Below are positions 33,826-42,869 of a stretch of 64,000 nt of DNA, piece by piece. The stretch lies in contig JAFWMH010000036.1 of NCBI GenBank assembly GCA_017510785.1, positions 1 to 64,000 on the forward strand, read 5' to 3'. Position 1 is the stretch's first letter; the number at the start of each line of letters is the position of its first letter. The notes under the pieces were generated by a model. It saw only the letters and a list, made by a program, of their open reading frames with translations. It was not told the DNA's origin and made no database searches. The translations under genes and the position numbers were made by a program. This DNA is from Atopobiaceae bacterium (GTDB lineage: Bacteria > Actinomycetota > Coriobacteriia > Coriobacteriales > Atopobiaceae).

Positions 33826-36141
33826 CTATTGCTTCGCCCTGCGCACGATGAATGTGTGATGCACGCGCTGGTTGCGTGCGAAGTCTTCGGGAATCGTTTG
33901 CTTGGTGATGTCTTCTACCTCGACCTTCGCGCGTGCCAGCGCATCAAGGTCGGGCTTGAAGGTACGCAAGTTGCACGAGAACACGCATGTGCCGTTGCGC
34001 GTGAGCAAACGCGAGAGGTTGATGAGCAGCTCAACGTGGTCGCGCTGCACGTCGAACGAGCGCCCTCGCATGCGCCGAGAGTTCGAGAAGGTCGGCACGT
34101 CGCAAAACACAAGATCCCAGCGGTTGCGCGAATGCCGCTGCTCGCTAATCCAACTCAGCACATCAGCCTGAACGAACTCATGCTCGTTACCTTCGAAGCC
34201 ATTTCGCGCCATGTTACGACGCGCCCAGTCGAGTGACGGCCGCGAGAGGTCCACGGTGGTCGTGTGTATCATGCCGCCATCTGCTGCGTAGCAGGTCGCA
34301 GTGCCAGTATACGCAAAGAGGTTGAGGAAACGCTTCGACCCTTTCGTCTGTTTTGCCATTTCGCGCAGCATCGCACGCGTGTCGCGATGGTCCAAAAAGA
34401 TGCCGCAATCCAATCGCGAAGAGAAATTCACCTCGAACAGCAAACCTCCCTCGTCGATGATGTGCGCACCCGCAGGCATGCTGCCCCAAGTTGCAGCACC
34501 CTTAAGGTTCTTCCTCTCGCGCCCGTCGCGTGCGCCGACAAACCCGGCGCCACTCCCCCCGTCGCGCCCGTCGCGCCCACCGTCGCGTGCGCCGTCGCGC
34601 GCACGTCCCGCCTGCCCGCGACTCCCCTCCTCGGCGTACTGAGAGCCACCTTTGGCGTGCCTCCGCACACGCGTGTACACGTTCTCGCGAGCAACACCCA
34701 AAACTGCCGACGAAAGAGTCAGCGCGTCGAGCAACCTGCACCTCGCCAACGCCGGGTCTACCTCCTTGGGCGGGGCATACTCCGAAATATATAGCCAACG
34801 TTTGCCGGTGGGCATGAGCGTTTTAGGGTTAGTACCTTCGAAGAGGTCAATCGTAACCGCATAATCGGGCAAGTCGGCATCGTACACACGGTAACACGTT
34901 ATATCCTCACGCTTTGCCCATCGTCTCCGTTGACGCGCCACCTTGCGCAGGCGCGACGAAAACTGTTCGCTCGCCGCCACGAGGGGCGTTATGGTCGGAC
35001 CGTTCGGAATCTCAATGCGCACAGGATTCTGCAATCCTTCAAGCTCGCCAAATGCGCTGAACTGCGCATCGTCGCGCCCCAGCTGCGTTTTTACGGTACT
35101 CGCAGGCGTCGTGCTCAACGCGATTCCCGGCAGGCCGTCCCGCGAGAACACCGTTGTGCAAACCGGCATGGTCGTTGCGGCTACGGAGACAAAAGCCGAA
35201 ACGGCCGCCGCCTCACCAGCGAGATCCTCGACGTCGAAGCCACACATGTCGCACGCCAAAAGCGTTGGCCTCCCAAGCGAAGCGAGCTCGTTGGAGGCAA
35301 TCACCTGCGCTTCCGCATCGACACCCGCCGCTCGCAGCGTCGCACGAGGCGTCGCTGTACCTCCTTCGAGCACAAAAAGCCGCACGTCCGGCCTGTTGGC
35401 GCCAATACGCTCGGCCTCCTCGCGACACGCTTCCCACGACACGACGTCGTGGCGTGCCCAACCCTCAAACCCCCATCGTGCCCGCAGCAGTCCAGGGGCA
35501 CGATGCGCGGCCATAAGACCAGCCTCGGCCAAGAGAGTTCCCTGTTCGTCGTTGAGCGCCAAAAGCGTGGCGCCGGCAGATGCCTTCGGCCACTCACCCA
35601 GCTCAAGCAATGCCGCCGCGTAGTCGGGACGCAAGCCGCCTCCCGGGCGTTCGTATCCACGCCGGAACAGCGGCGTCCCTGCCAAGTCGATTCCAACGGT
35701 TGCGCGATCGCGCGATACCCGTACCACAATGCGCACATCGGGATTGCGTGCATCCACAGACGGCCTCATCCCCACGGCCTCGCGCATGCGATCAACAACG
35801 GCGTCCCTCGCACGCTGGGCCACGAACTGCGTGTTGCGCAACTCGGCGTTGGTGCCCGTAGCGTCAATGGCAAAGCTCGCACGCGGTGAAAGCTCTGCTT
35901 CCCATGCGATGCCATGCAGCGAAGCGTAGAGTTCGCGAGAATTGCCGGCAGCAACACGGTCCAGCACTACGACGATGCGCGACGCGAGTCGCGACCACAA
36001 ACACGCGACGTACGCATCGTGCATACTTCCCCCAAACGACACCCGCCCTTGCAGGGGCCGCACCTGTCCTATGCTTAAACGCCTCAACTCATTGGCCAAC
36101 AACGACTCGAATCCGGTAGGACACGTCGCAAAAAACTCCAT
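33826..36141 (-). CDS. rlmKL: RlmKL-like 23S rRNA methyltransferase with degenerate RlmL half
   Basis: A 771-residue protein in the RlmKL layout: THUMP plus RlmL methyltransferase (about 1-400), then RlmK (about 400-771). The C-terminal half is intact: LNLFAYTGTATCYAADGG (SAM loop), FQDHRDTR-like FLDHRDTRAM, and WDLVFCDVPTFSNSRRM (DPP normally, here DVP). In the N-terminal half the SAM-binding DPxCGSGT has become ALNDEQGT, although its flank (LLAEAGLMAAHRAPGL) is conserved, and the NPPY catalytic motif is also missing. So m2G2445 formation is probably lost while m7G2069 remains possible. A Gly/Arg/Asp-rich linker lies around 520-560. GGGGAGAGG precedes the ATG at 36141. Confidence 0.82.
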   Translation of the reverse strand: MEFFATCPTGFESLLANELRRLSIGQVRPLQGRVSFGGSMHDAYVACLWSRLASRIVVVLDRVAAGNSRELYASLHGIAWEAELSPRASFAIDATGTNAELRNTQFVAQRARDAVVDRMREAVGMRPSVDARNPDVRIVVRVSRDRATVGIDLAGTPLFRRGYERPGGGLRPDYAAALLELGEWPKASAGATLLALNDEQGTLLAEAGLMAAHRAPGLLRARWGFEGWARHDVVSWEACREEAERIGANRPDVRLFVLEGGTATPRATLRAAGVDAEAQVIASNELASLGRPTLLACDMCGFDVEDLAGEAAAVSAFVSVAATTMPVCTTVFSRDGLPGIALSTTPASTVKTQLGRDDAQFSAFGELEGLQNPVRIEIPNGPTITPLVAASEQFSSRLRKVARQRRRWAKREDITCYRVYDADLPDYAVTIDLFEGTNPKTLMPTGKRWLYISEYAPPKEVDPALARCRLLDALTLSSAVLGVARENVYTRVRRHAKGGSQYAEEGSRGQAGRARDGARDGGRDGRDGGSGAGFVGARDGRERKNLKGAATWGSMPAGAHIIDEGGLLFEVNFSSRLDCGIFLDHRDTRAMLREMAKQTKGSKRFLNLFAYTGTATCYAADGGMIHTTTVDLSRPSLDWARRNMARNGFEGNEHEFVQADVLSWISEQRHSRNRWDLVFCDVPTFSNSRRMRGRSFDVQRDHVELLINLSRLLTRNGTCVFSCNLRTFKPDLDALARAKVEVEDITKQTIPEDFARNQRVHHTFIVRRAKQ

Positions 36142-36437
36142 GGAGAACCTCTCCCCTTAAACGCGATGCTTGGAACACTTAAGTATAGCGCGAATAACGG
36201 CGTACATGGCGTACGACTCTGCGTTAATCGGGTGACAAAAGCAGGGAGATTGTTTTGGCCGTCACCAAGCCCATACCTTCGTCATGCTTTTGTCACATAA
36301 TTCCGCGCGGAAATAATCACATCCCCCTTTTGTCCCCCCAACACATGCCATCCACCTAGCAGTTCGATACGGCCAACAAAACCGCACGTACAATATCCCA
36401 AGGTATACACTGCCAACGAGTTTGGAGGGCTGTTCCC

Positions 36438-38159
36438 ATGGACAAACAAATCCAGGCCACGATCGACGAGTGGAAAGAAAAGGTAACCATCCCCGACCTC
36501 AAAGAGGAGCTTGACGCCCTCATCGCCGCCGGTGACGAGGACAAGTTGTTTGACGCGTTCTATCGCAGCCTCGAGTTCGGCACCGCCGGTCTCCGTGGCA
36601 CGCTCGGCGTCGGCACCAACCGCATGAACGAGTACGTGGTAGCTCAGGCAACCAAGGGCGTCGCCGACTACCTCAACGCTCATTACGAGAACCCCACGCT
36701 CGCACTCGCACGCGACTCGCGTCTTAAGGGCGAGGAGTTCCAAAAGGTCGCCGCGGGCGTTCTCGCTGCCAATGGCGTCAAGGTGTACGTGTATCCGCGC
36801 ATCGAGCCGGTTCCCACGCTCTCCTTTGCGGTTCGTTACCTCGGCACTTCCGCCGGCATCGTTCTTACGGCCTCCCACAACCCCGCGCCGTACAATGGCT
36901 ACAAGGTGTACAACGACAACGGCGGCCAAATCGCCAACGAGGCGGCCGACGAGATTAGCGCCACCATCGCCAAAGTTAACCCGTTTGACGTTGAGATTAT
37001 GGACTTCGACGAGGCCATCGAGAAGGGTCTTGTTGTGTGGACGCCCGAGGAAGTTCTCGACAACTTCATCGCCGCCGTCAAGAAGGTCTCCGTGCCTGGC
37101 TTCAAGGCTGGCGACGACTACTCCGTCGTATACACGCCGCTCAACGGCACCGGCATGGAGTGCGTAACCCGCATCCTTAAGGAGATCGGCGTCAACGACG
37201 TGTCCGTCGTCGAGGAGCAGAAGGATCCGGACGGCAACTTCCCGACCTGCCAGTATCCCAACCCCGAGTTCCGCGAGGCCCTCGAGCTCGCTCTCAAGCT
37301 TGCCGACGAAGTCAAGCCTAAGCTCGTCGTGGCTACCGACCCCGACGCCGACCGCATGGGCACCGCCATCCCGCACGACGGCGAGTACGTGCTGATTTCC
37401 GGCAACGAGATGGGCGTTTTGCTCATGGACTGGCTGGCGCAGCAGGCCGAGAAGAACGGCGAAGACGTCAAGTCCAAGGTTGCCGTTACCACCATCGTTT
37501 CGTCCACGATGCCCGACGCACTCGCCAAGGACTGGGGCTTCGAGGTCCGTCGCGTCCTCACCGGCTTCAAGTTCATCGGCGACCAAATCGACCAGCTCAA
37601 GGACGCTGGCGAGGAAGATCGCTACCTGATGGGCTTCGAGGAGTCCTACGGCTACCTCGCTGGTACGCACGCCCGCGACAAGGACGCCATTGTTGCCACG
37701 ATGCTCGCCGTCGAGATGGCTTCCGACTACGCCGCCCGCGGCATGGACCTCTACGACGCCATGGAGGCGCTGTACAAGAAGTATGGCTATTATCTCAACG
37801 GCACCGTTAACGCCAGCTTCCCGGGTGCTGCTGGCGCCGACAAGATGGCCGCCCTCATGAAGAGCCTCCGCGAAGAGCCTCTTACCGAGATCGCCGGCTA
37901 CAAGGTCGTTGGCATGACGGACTTCGGCACTGGCCCCGAGATGCCGCGTGTTGGTGGCTTGCAGAAGGAAGCCCCGCAGGTGCTGCCCGCAGCCAACGTG
38001 ATTGAGTACCGTCTCGAGGACGACAACAAGGTCATCTTCCGTCCGTCTGGCACCGAGCCCAAGGTTAAGGCGTACCTCTTCTCCAAGGGTGCGACCCGCG
38101 CCGAGTCCGAGGCCGTGCGCGACAAGCTGCAGGCTGCCGCCGAGGCTATTCTTGCGTAA
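36438..38159 (+). CDS. phosphoglucomutase/phosphomannomutase (PgcA-like)
   Basis: A 573-residue alpha-D-phosphohexomutase. Domain 1 has FGTAGLRGTLGVGTNRMN and the phosphoserine loop LTASHNPAPYNGYKVY; domain 2 has the metal-binding DPDADRMGTA; domain 3 the sugar-binding GFEESYGYL; domain 4 the phosphate-binding RPSGTEPKVKAY. It interconverts hexose 1- and 6-phosphates, feeding glucose-1-phosphate to RmlA and other nucleotide-sugar pathways. TTGGAGGG precedes the ATG at 36438. A long minus-strand frame across the same region is a codon-bias shadow. Confidence 0.94.
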   Translation: MDKQIQATIDEWKEKVTIPDLKEELDALIAAGDEDKLFDAFYRSLEFGTAGLRGTLGVGTNRMNEYVVAQATKGVADYLNAHYENPTLALARDSRLKGEEFQKVAAGVLAANGVKVYVYPRIEPVPTLSFAVRYLGTSAGIVLTASHNPAPYNGYKVYNDNGGQIANEAADEISATIAKVNPFDVEIMDFDEAIEKGLVVWTPEEVLDNFIAAVKKVSVPGFKAGDDYSVVYTPLNGTGMECVTRILKEIGVNDVSVVEEQKDPDGNFPTCQYPNPEFREALELALKLADEVKPKLVVATDPDADRMGTAIPHDGEYVLISGNEMGVLLMDWLAQQAEKNGEDVKSKVAVTTIVSSTMPDALAKDWGFEVRRVLTGFKFIGDQIDQLKDAGEEDRYLMGFEESYGYLAGTHARDKDAIVATMLAVEMASDYAARGMDLYDAMEALYKKYGYYLNGTVNASFPGAAGADKMAALMKSLREEPLTEIAGYKVVGMTDFGTGPEMPRVGGLQKEAPQVLPAANVIEYRLEDDNKVIFRPSGTEPKVKAYLFSKGATRAESEAVRDKLQAAAEAILA

Positions 38160-38167
38160 TGCACGCT

Positions 38168-38222
38168 TCAAGGCGCTGCCAAGGGCATGGCGCTAGCAAG
38201 GCCATGGCGCTGCCAAGGCTAT
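38168..38222. repeat. three 17-bp GGCGCT-GCAAGG repeats
   Basis: Three imperfect tandem units (GGCGCTGCCAAGGGCAT, GGCGCTAGCAAGGCCAT, GGCGCTGCCAAGGCTAT) directly after the mutase stop and before its terminator. Non-coding; purpose unknown. Confidence 0.6.
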
Positions 38223-38235
38223 AGTGCATAACCAA

Positions 38236-38273
38236 GCGGTAACGGGATGCGTCCCGTTACCGCTTTTGTTTTT
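38236..38273 (+). terminator. intrinsic terminator of the phosphohexomutase gene
   Basis: A perfect 12-bp stem (38236-38247 with 38252-38263) around a TGCG loop, followed by TTTTGTTTTT. A textbook Rho-independent terminator. Confidence 0.92.
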
Positions 38274-38828
38274 CGTGGGAGAGGGCGTGCCGGGATGCGG
38301 CGGCTTTTCCAGCCCTCGTTCCCGTTGAACTTCGTGCGGCCACTCCTTGTGGGGCAACTTCCCGAGTAGGCCATTCCGGGCAGGGCATGCTGGCTGGGCC
38401 GTGCCGGCCGGGCCATTCCGCACGGACAGGCCGATTGGGCCATACTTTCGGGGCAGAACGACGCGCGGCTGTGCCTATCTCGACTCACGTCCTTTCAGTT
38501 AATTTTTGGTGTGTACGATTTCGCGGATGAAATAGGGGCCGAATGTACGATTTTGTCTCCGAATTGTACACTCGGCCCCTTTTTAGGCGAGGAAATTGTA
38601 CACATTGAGACGTTGATATCAAAGATGCAGGATTAAGCAGGCGGCACGGGCACAACCGGCGGCACGGGCGCAAACTCGCGCAATGTTCTGCCGCCGCAAG
38701 TCGTTGCCACAAGTCGCCGCAGCGAGTCGCCGCTGTAAGTTATTGCTGTAAGCAAACCAGACCTTTTCATGTATATACCCTCAATGTGGTAGCATGTATA
38801 TTTTCTGGCCACAACAGAAGGGTGATAG
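38274..38828. other. 555-bp gene-free region with second terminator-like hairpin
   Basis: No supported gene. It contains degenerate GCC-rich short repeats (38385-38450, GGGCCATTCCGxxCGG-like), a second hairpin with AGGGGCCGA at 38534-38542 and TCGGCCCCT at 38572-38580 followed by TTTTT, several GTGTAC/GTACA elements within and around that hairpin, and a GCCGC-rich stretch (38640-38745) that looks like worn trinucleotide-type repeats. The hairpin could terminate transcription on the plus strand; what it terminates is unclear. Confidence 0.5.
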
Positions 38829-41633
38829 ATGTCTTACCAGCTAAAACGTACCTTAGCGCTAACCCTCTCGTTCGTGCTGTGCATGAGTTGCATTCCAACG
38901 AACGTATTGGCAGAGGGCTGGGAGCACGTGCAACAGACGATTGTCGAGGAACAGCCTAACGATGCAGAGTCGAAGAATGAGGGCAAAACAGTCAGCCAAG
39001 ACGCGACCGAGCCAACCATCTCGAATGAAGATGACAAAAGCAACCAGGATTCTCACAATACTGAATCGCCAAAAGTACAGTACCGCACGCATGCGCAAAA
39101 CGACGTGATCAAGTCGAGCGAGGACAACGCGTGGATTGACGCTCTTTCCTCACTTCACGACGATGAGGCGAAGGGACTTTCGAGCAGCACCACCAACACG
39201 CCCATCGATGAGCTCGAAATCAAAACGACCTTCGAGACTGGCACCGTTGAGTATCGTCTGCTCGATGGTGACGTTACATGGCAAGAAACGTGGTCGTCGT
39301 CAGGCGAAACAGCACGCATCGAATCTGGCGTCTATGGTGTTCAAGCTCGTTTGAGCGACGATCTTGCCGCCGATTACGACCTGTGGTATAGAAGTCGGAC
39401 AGTCGACGGCACGTGGCTCGGCTGGACACACGCTGGCCAGGCATCCGGCTCGGCAAACACGCCTCTTGCGGAGGTTCAGTTCGCGCTGTGCGCCGCCAGC
39501 GACAATGCGTTGATCGACGAATCTATCGCCTCGAACGACTCCCCCACCGTAGTAGCTTTCGAGGAAGCCACTGTAGCAGATAACCCCACATCTGCAACAG
39601 ACAAAAGCGCCGCAAACGCCGAAGATGTGGCCGCAAACGCCGTCGACGCAACGGCCAACGGCGATGTCGTAAGCAACGACGCGCCCGAGGCGAACGGCGA
39701 CGCGTTGGGCACGGACAGCGACGACGAGACGGCAACCGACGAAGCGCCCGCATCTGGCCAGGCCAGCGAGGCCGCAACCGAGGCCAGCGAGGCCGCAACC
39801 GAGGCCAGCGAGGGTCCCGAGGCCAGCGAGGCCGCAACCGAGGCCAACGAGGCTCCCGAGGCCAGCGAGGCCGCCGAGGCGAGCGGGGCCGCAGCCGAAG
39901 GCAACCACGCCAGCACCAACGAAGCTTCGGGCGTCGAAGCCTCGACCAAGGCCAAAGCCCCCAGCAAAACTGCACCCAAAGCAACCACAAAGGACAAGAC
40001 CGCCCAAACGCAAACGTCAAAGCAAGCCTCCAATGCCAAGGCCAACGAGAAAACCAACGAAGGCGGCATTTCAGCCATGGCCGACCCTTCCATTGAATAC
40101 CAAACGCACGTGCAGAACTACGGCTGGCAAACATGGGTACAGAACGGCAAAATGGCCGGTACGAGCGGCGAGTCCAAGCGCCTCGAGGCCATGCGCATTC
40201 GGCTTAAGAACGCGAGCGGCTCGGTTGTATACCAAACGCACGCGCAAACCTATGGCTGGCTCAACGAGGTAAGCAACGGCGAACTTTCCGGAACCAGCGG
40301 CGAGTCCAAGCGTCTCGAGTCCATCAAGATTCATCTGACAGGCGACATCGCCAAGACGCACGACGTTTGGTATAGGTGCCACGTGCAAACTTACGGTTGG
40401 CAGGGCTGGGTGAAGAACGGCGCCCTCGCCGGAACCTCCGGACAGTCCAAGCGCGTCGAGGCCCTCGAAATCCGCTTGGTAAAGAAGGGTGCCACAACGC
40501 CCTCGCCCGTTATGACACCCGGCGTGGAGTATCAAACGCATGTGCAAACCTACGGCTGGCAAAGCTGGGTTTCCAATGGAAGCACGGCAGGCACGAGCGG
40601 CGAGTCCAAGCGCCTGGAGGCCATGCGCATCCGGCTGCTGGGCGTCGATGGCGGCGTTACATATCGCACTCACGTGCAAACCTATGGCTGGCAAGACTGG
40701 CGCTCCAACGGCGACCTCTCCGGCACGAGCGGCGAGTCGAAGCGCCTCGAGGCCATCCAAATCTCTCTTACGGGTGGTGCCGAGGACTCCTACGACATAT
40801 GGTATCGATGCCACGTGCAGCGGCGCGGCTGGATGGGATGGGCCAAAAACGGCGCCAACGCAGGTACCGAAGGCGGCGGTCTGCGCATGGAGGCACTCCA
40901 AATCAAACTGCTTCCCAAAGGTAGCATGGCGCCCGGTAGCACCAACGCGCCCTATGCGGTAATTGAGGCGGACACGCTCAACGGCGTAGACATCTCGGGA
41001 TGGGATCAAGGCATCGACATTTCGGATACCGAAGGCGACTTCATTATCATTAAAGCAACCGAGGGCGTTTCCACGCCCGGTAGCCCTGCCACACGGTACA
41101 ACCCGTGGTACAAGCAGTGGGCAAATGAAGTGCTTGCCGAGGGCCGCCTGCTAGGCTTTTATCACTATGCCAACGGTGGCGACGCGGTCGCCGAGGCCGA
41201 CGAGTTCTACGAGGCCATCAAGGACTACAAGGGCCGCGCCATTGCGTGCCTCGACTGGGAGGGCGACGGCAACAAGCTCTTCGACACCGGCATGGACGTG
41301 GCGTGGTGCAAGAGGTTCCTCGATCGCCTGCAATCGCGCATGGGCGGCATCCCGTTCCTGTACACGAGCAAAAGCTACTGCAACGCATACAACTGGTCGT
41401 CCGTTGCGGCATCCTACCCGCTGTGGGGCGCAGAATATGCCAGCATGGAGCCCGTATATGGCTACCAAAAGAACCCCTGGTCCTCGTCGTCTCCATGGGG
41501 CGCGTGGGGCGCTAAGCCCACCATTCATCAGTATGCGGGCACGGGCGTCCTTGAGCATAACGGCGGCATAGACTACTTCGACGTCAATTTGTTCTACGGC
41601 AATCGTGCCGATTGGAACCGTTACGTGGGCTAA
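38829..41633 (+). CDS. secreted GH25 lysozyme with ChW repeats
   Basis: A 934-residue exported protein. A signal peptide (TLALTLSFVLCMSCIPTNVLA) is followed by an acidic region, two weak repeat-like segments, a Glu/Ala/Ser-rich low-complexity stretch (about 300-355, ATEASEA units), then six clostridial hydrophobic W (ChW) repeats of about 45 residues with YxTHVQTYGW and GTSGESKRLEA cores, and a GH25 lysozyme domain at the end (GVDISGWDQGIDI with the catalytic Asp, CLDWEGDGNKL as the DxE). ChW repeats bind surface polymers or host ligands; GH25 cleaves peptidoglycan. It is likely an autolysin or a surface enzyme. GAAGGG precedes the ATG at 38829. Confidence 0.9.
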   Translation: MSYQLKRTLALTLSFVLCMSCIPTNVLAEGWEHVQQTIVEEQPNDAESKNEGKTVSQDATEPTISNEDDKSNQDSHNTESPKVQYRTHAQNDVIKSSEDNAWIDALSSLHDDEAKGLSSSTTNTPIDELEIKTTFETGTVEYRLLDGDVTWQETWSSSGETARIESGVYGVQARLSDDLAADYDLWYRSRTVDGTWLGWTHAGQASGSANTPLAEVQFALCAASDNALIDESIASNDSPTVVAFEEATVADNPTSATDKSAANAEDVAANAVDATANGDVVSNDAPEANGDALGTDSDDETATDEAPASGQASEAATEASEAATEASEGPEASEAATEANEAPEASEAAEASGAAAEGNHASTNEASGVEASTKAKAPSKTAPKATTKDKTAQTQTSKQASNAKANEKTNEGGISAMADPSIEYQTHVQNYGWQTWVQNGKMAGTSGESKRLEAMRIRLKNASGSVVYQTHAQTYGWLNEVSNGELSGTSGESKRLESIKIHLTGDIAKTHDVWYRCHVQTYGWQGWVKNGALAGTSGQSKRVEALEIRLVKKGATTPSPVMTPGVEYQTHVQTYGWQSWVSNGSTAGTSGESKRLEAMRIRLLGVDGGVTYRTHVQTYGWQDWRSNGDLSGTSGESKRLEAIQISLTGGAEDSYDIWYRCHVQRRGWMGWAKNGANAGTEGGGLRMEALQIKLLPKGSMAPGSTNAPYAVIEADTLNGVDISGWDQGIDISDTEGDFIIIKATEGVSTPGSPATRYNPWYKQWANEVLAEGRLLGFYHYANGGDAVAEADEFYEAIKDYKGRAIACLDWEGDGNKLFDTGMDVAWCKRFLDRLQSRMGGIPFLYTSKSYCNAYNWSSVAASYPLWGAEYASMEPVYGYQKNPWSSSSPWGAWGAKPTIHQYAGTGVLEHNGGIDYFDVNLFYGNRADWNRYVG

Positions 41634-41720
41634 ACAGCCGCTCCCGAAGCACCCGCAGCTTTCCAAGCCCCAAGGCCCAAGCCTTCAAGCCCCAAGGCCC
41701 AAGTTTGAGGCGAGCATGAG

Positions 41721-41763
41721 ACGGGCCGCCAGAGACTACCTACTCTGGCGGCCCGTTTGCTTT
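41721..41763 (+). terminator. intrinsic terminator after the GH25 gene
   Basis: A perfect 13-bp stem (41721-41733 with 41744-41756) with a 10-nt loop, followed by TTGCTTTTATTT. Between the stop (41633) and this hairpin, AAGCCCCAAGGCCCAAG occurs twice. The remaining space to 41988 shows no gene. Confidence 0.88.
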
Positions 41764-41988
41764 TATTTGCCACAAGCGCATCGAGAAGACAAGTCCCAGG
41801 CATGACGTTCCCGGAAAGACACATGCGTCCCGAGGTAAAACCTCACGTTTGCACGATTGCCCAGAGAATCGCCTCGCGCAAGACCATTCCGTCCGAATCA
41901 AACCCAAATTGAGACAAGCCCGCGGGGTCCATCACGTAAGACGGCTCCATCCGCATTACAGCTCCACCCGCATTGCGCCCAAAGACAC

Positions 41989-42864
41989 CTAAAAACAGCA
42001 ATCAGCAAGGTAGCGAGCAACGCCAGCCTCGTCATTCGTGGCGGCGACATGGTCGGCGTGGCGCCGCACCGACTCCGACGCGTTCGCCATGGCAACGCCA
42101 TCGCCAGCAGCGAGCAACATGCTCACGTCGTTATCCTCGTCGCCAAACGCAACAGCACACGAAACGGGTATTCCCACGTACCCGCATAGCCATTCGAGTG
42201 CCTCGCCCTTCGAGACGCCCGGAGCCATAAGCTCCACGTCGCTCGGATCGCCACATGCGTACGAAAGACCACCGACCTCATCGGCCTCGCGCACAACGCG
42301 CTCGCGCACGCTCAGGTCGCCAAAGAAGCAGGTAATCTTCTCGACGTACTGCGCACGGGCCACAATTTGGGGCACGTCCAAATCCACGGGCTGTCGCACG
42401 CGCCGCAGCATCGCCAGCATGGCAGGACGCAAGCCAAGCGAACCCATGGAGTCGTAGCGCGCACGCTCCGAGTACACACCACCATCGGCGAACACGTCGA
42501 AGGTGAGCGGCCAGTCGCGCACGCGCTCGTAAAGCTCCAGCACGCTCCGCTTGGAAATGGGAGCGCACCGAAGCGTTTTGCCAGCAACGAGGTCCTCCAC
42601 AATGGCCCCGTTCGCCGCAATGGCGTAGTGCACCGCAGGATGCGCGCGCACCTCCTCAGGAATGGCCGAGACCGGACGTCCCGTGCACGGCACGAACTCG
42701 ATGCCCCGCGCCCCAAGTTCGTCAAGAATCGCGAAGTTCTCGGGCGGAATCGACTTGTTGCTTGCCAAAAACGTGCCGTCCATATCGCAAAACACGATGC
42801 GCGCATGGCGTGCGTTTTGGTTTGCGTGGCGTGCGCTTTGGCGTGCGCTTGTCTGTTCGCCCAT
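41989..42864 (-). CDS. HAD-superfamily (Cof-type) phosphatase
   Basis: A 291-residue HAD hydrolase of the Cof/YbiV type. Motif I is VFCDMDGTFLAS (DxD nucleophile), motif II is CTGR, and motif III/IV is a lysine followed by AFGDEDNDVSML. The cap domain lies between. Such enzymes dephosphorylate sugar phosphates or flavin and pyridoxal phosphates. The frame is open to 43173, but the core begins near the ATG at 42864, just after the citrate synthase stop. The first 20 residues (ARQSARHANQNARHAR) are repeats of an RHA-like unit and are probably dispensable. Substrate unknown. Confidence 0.85.
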   Translation of the reverse strand: MGEQTSARQSARHANQNARHARIVFCDMDGTFLASNKSIPPENFAILDELGARGIEFVPCTGRPVSAIPEEVRAHPAVHYAIAANGAIVEDLVAGKTLRCAPISKRSVLELYERVRDWPLTFDVFADGGVYSERARYDSMGSLGLRPAMLAMLRRVRQPVDLDVPQIVARAQYVEKITCFFGDLSVRERVVREADEVGGLSYACGDPSDVELMAPGVSKGEALEWLCGYVGIPVSCAVAFGDEDNDVSMLLAAGDGVAMANASESVRRHADHVAATNDEAGVARYLADCCF

Positions 42865-42869
42865 AGTGG

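Noticed and set aside
36282..38171. 629-residue open frame on the minus strand over the phosphohexomutase
   Set aside because: Codon-bias shadow of a clear + strand enzyme; no signal, no family, Val/Leu/Gly-heavy composition.
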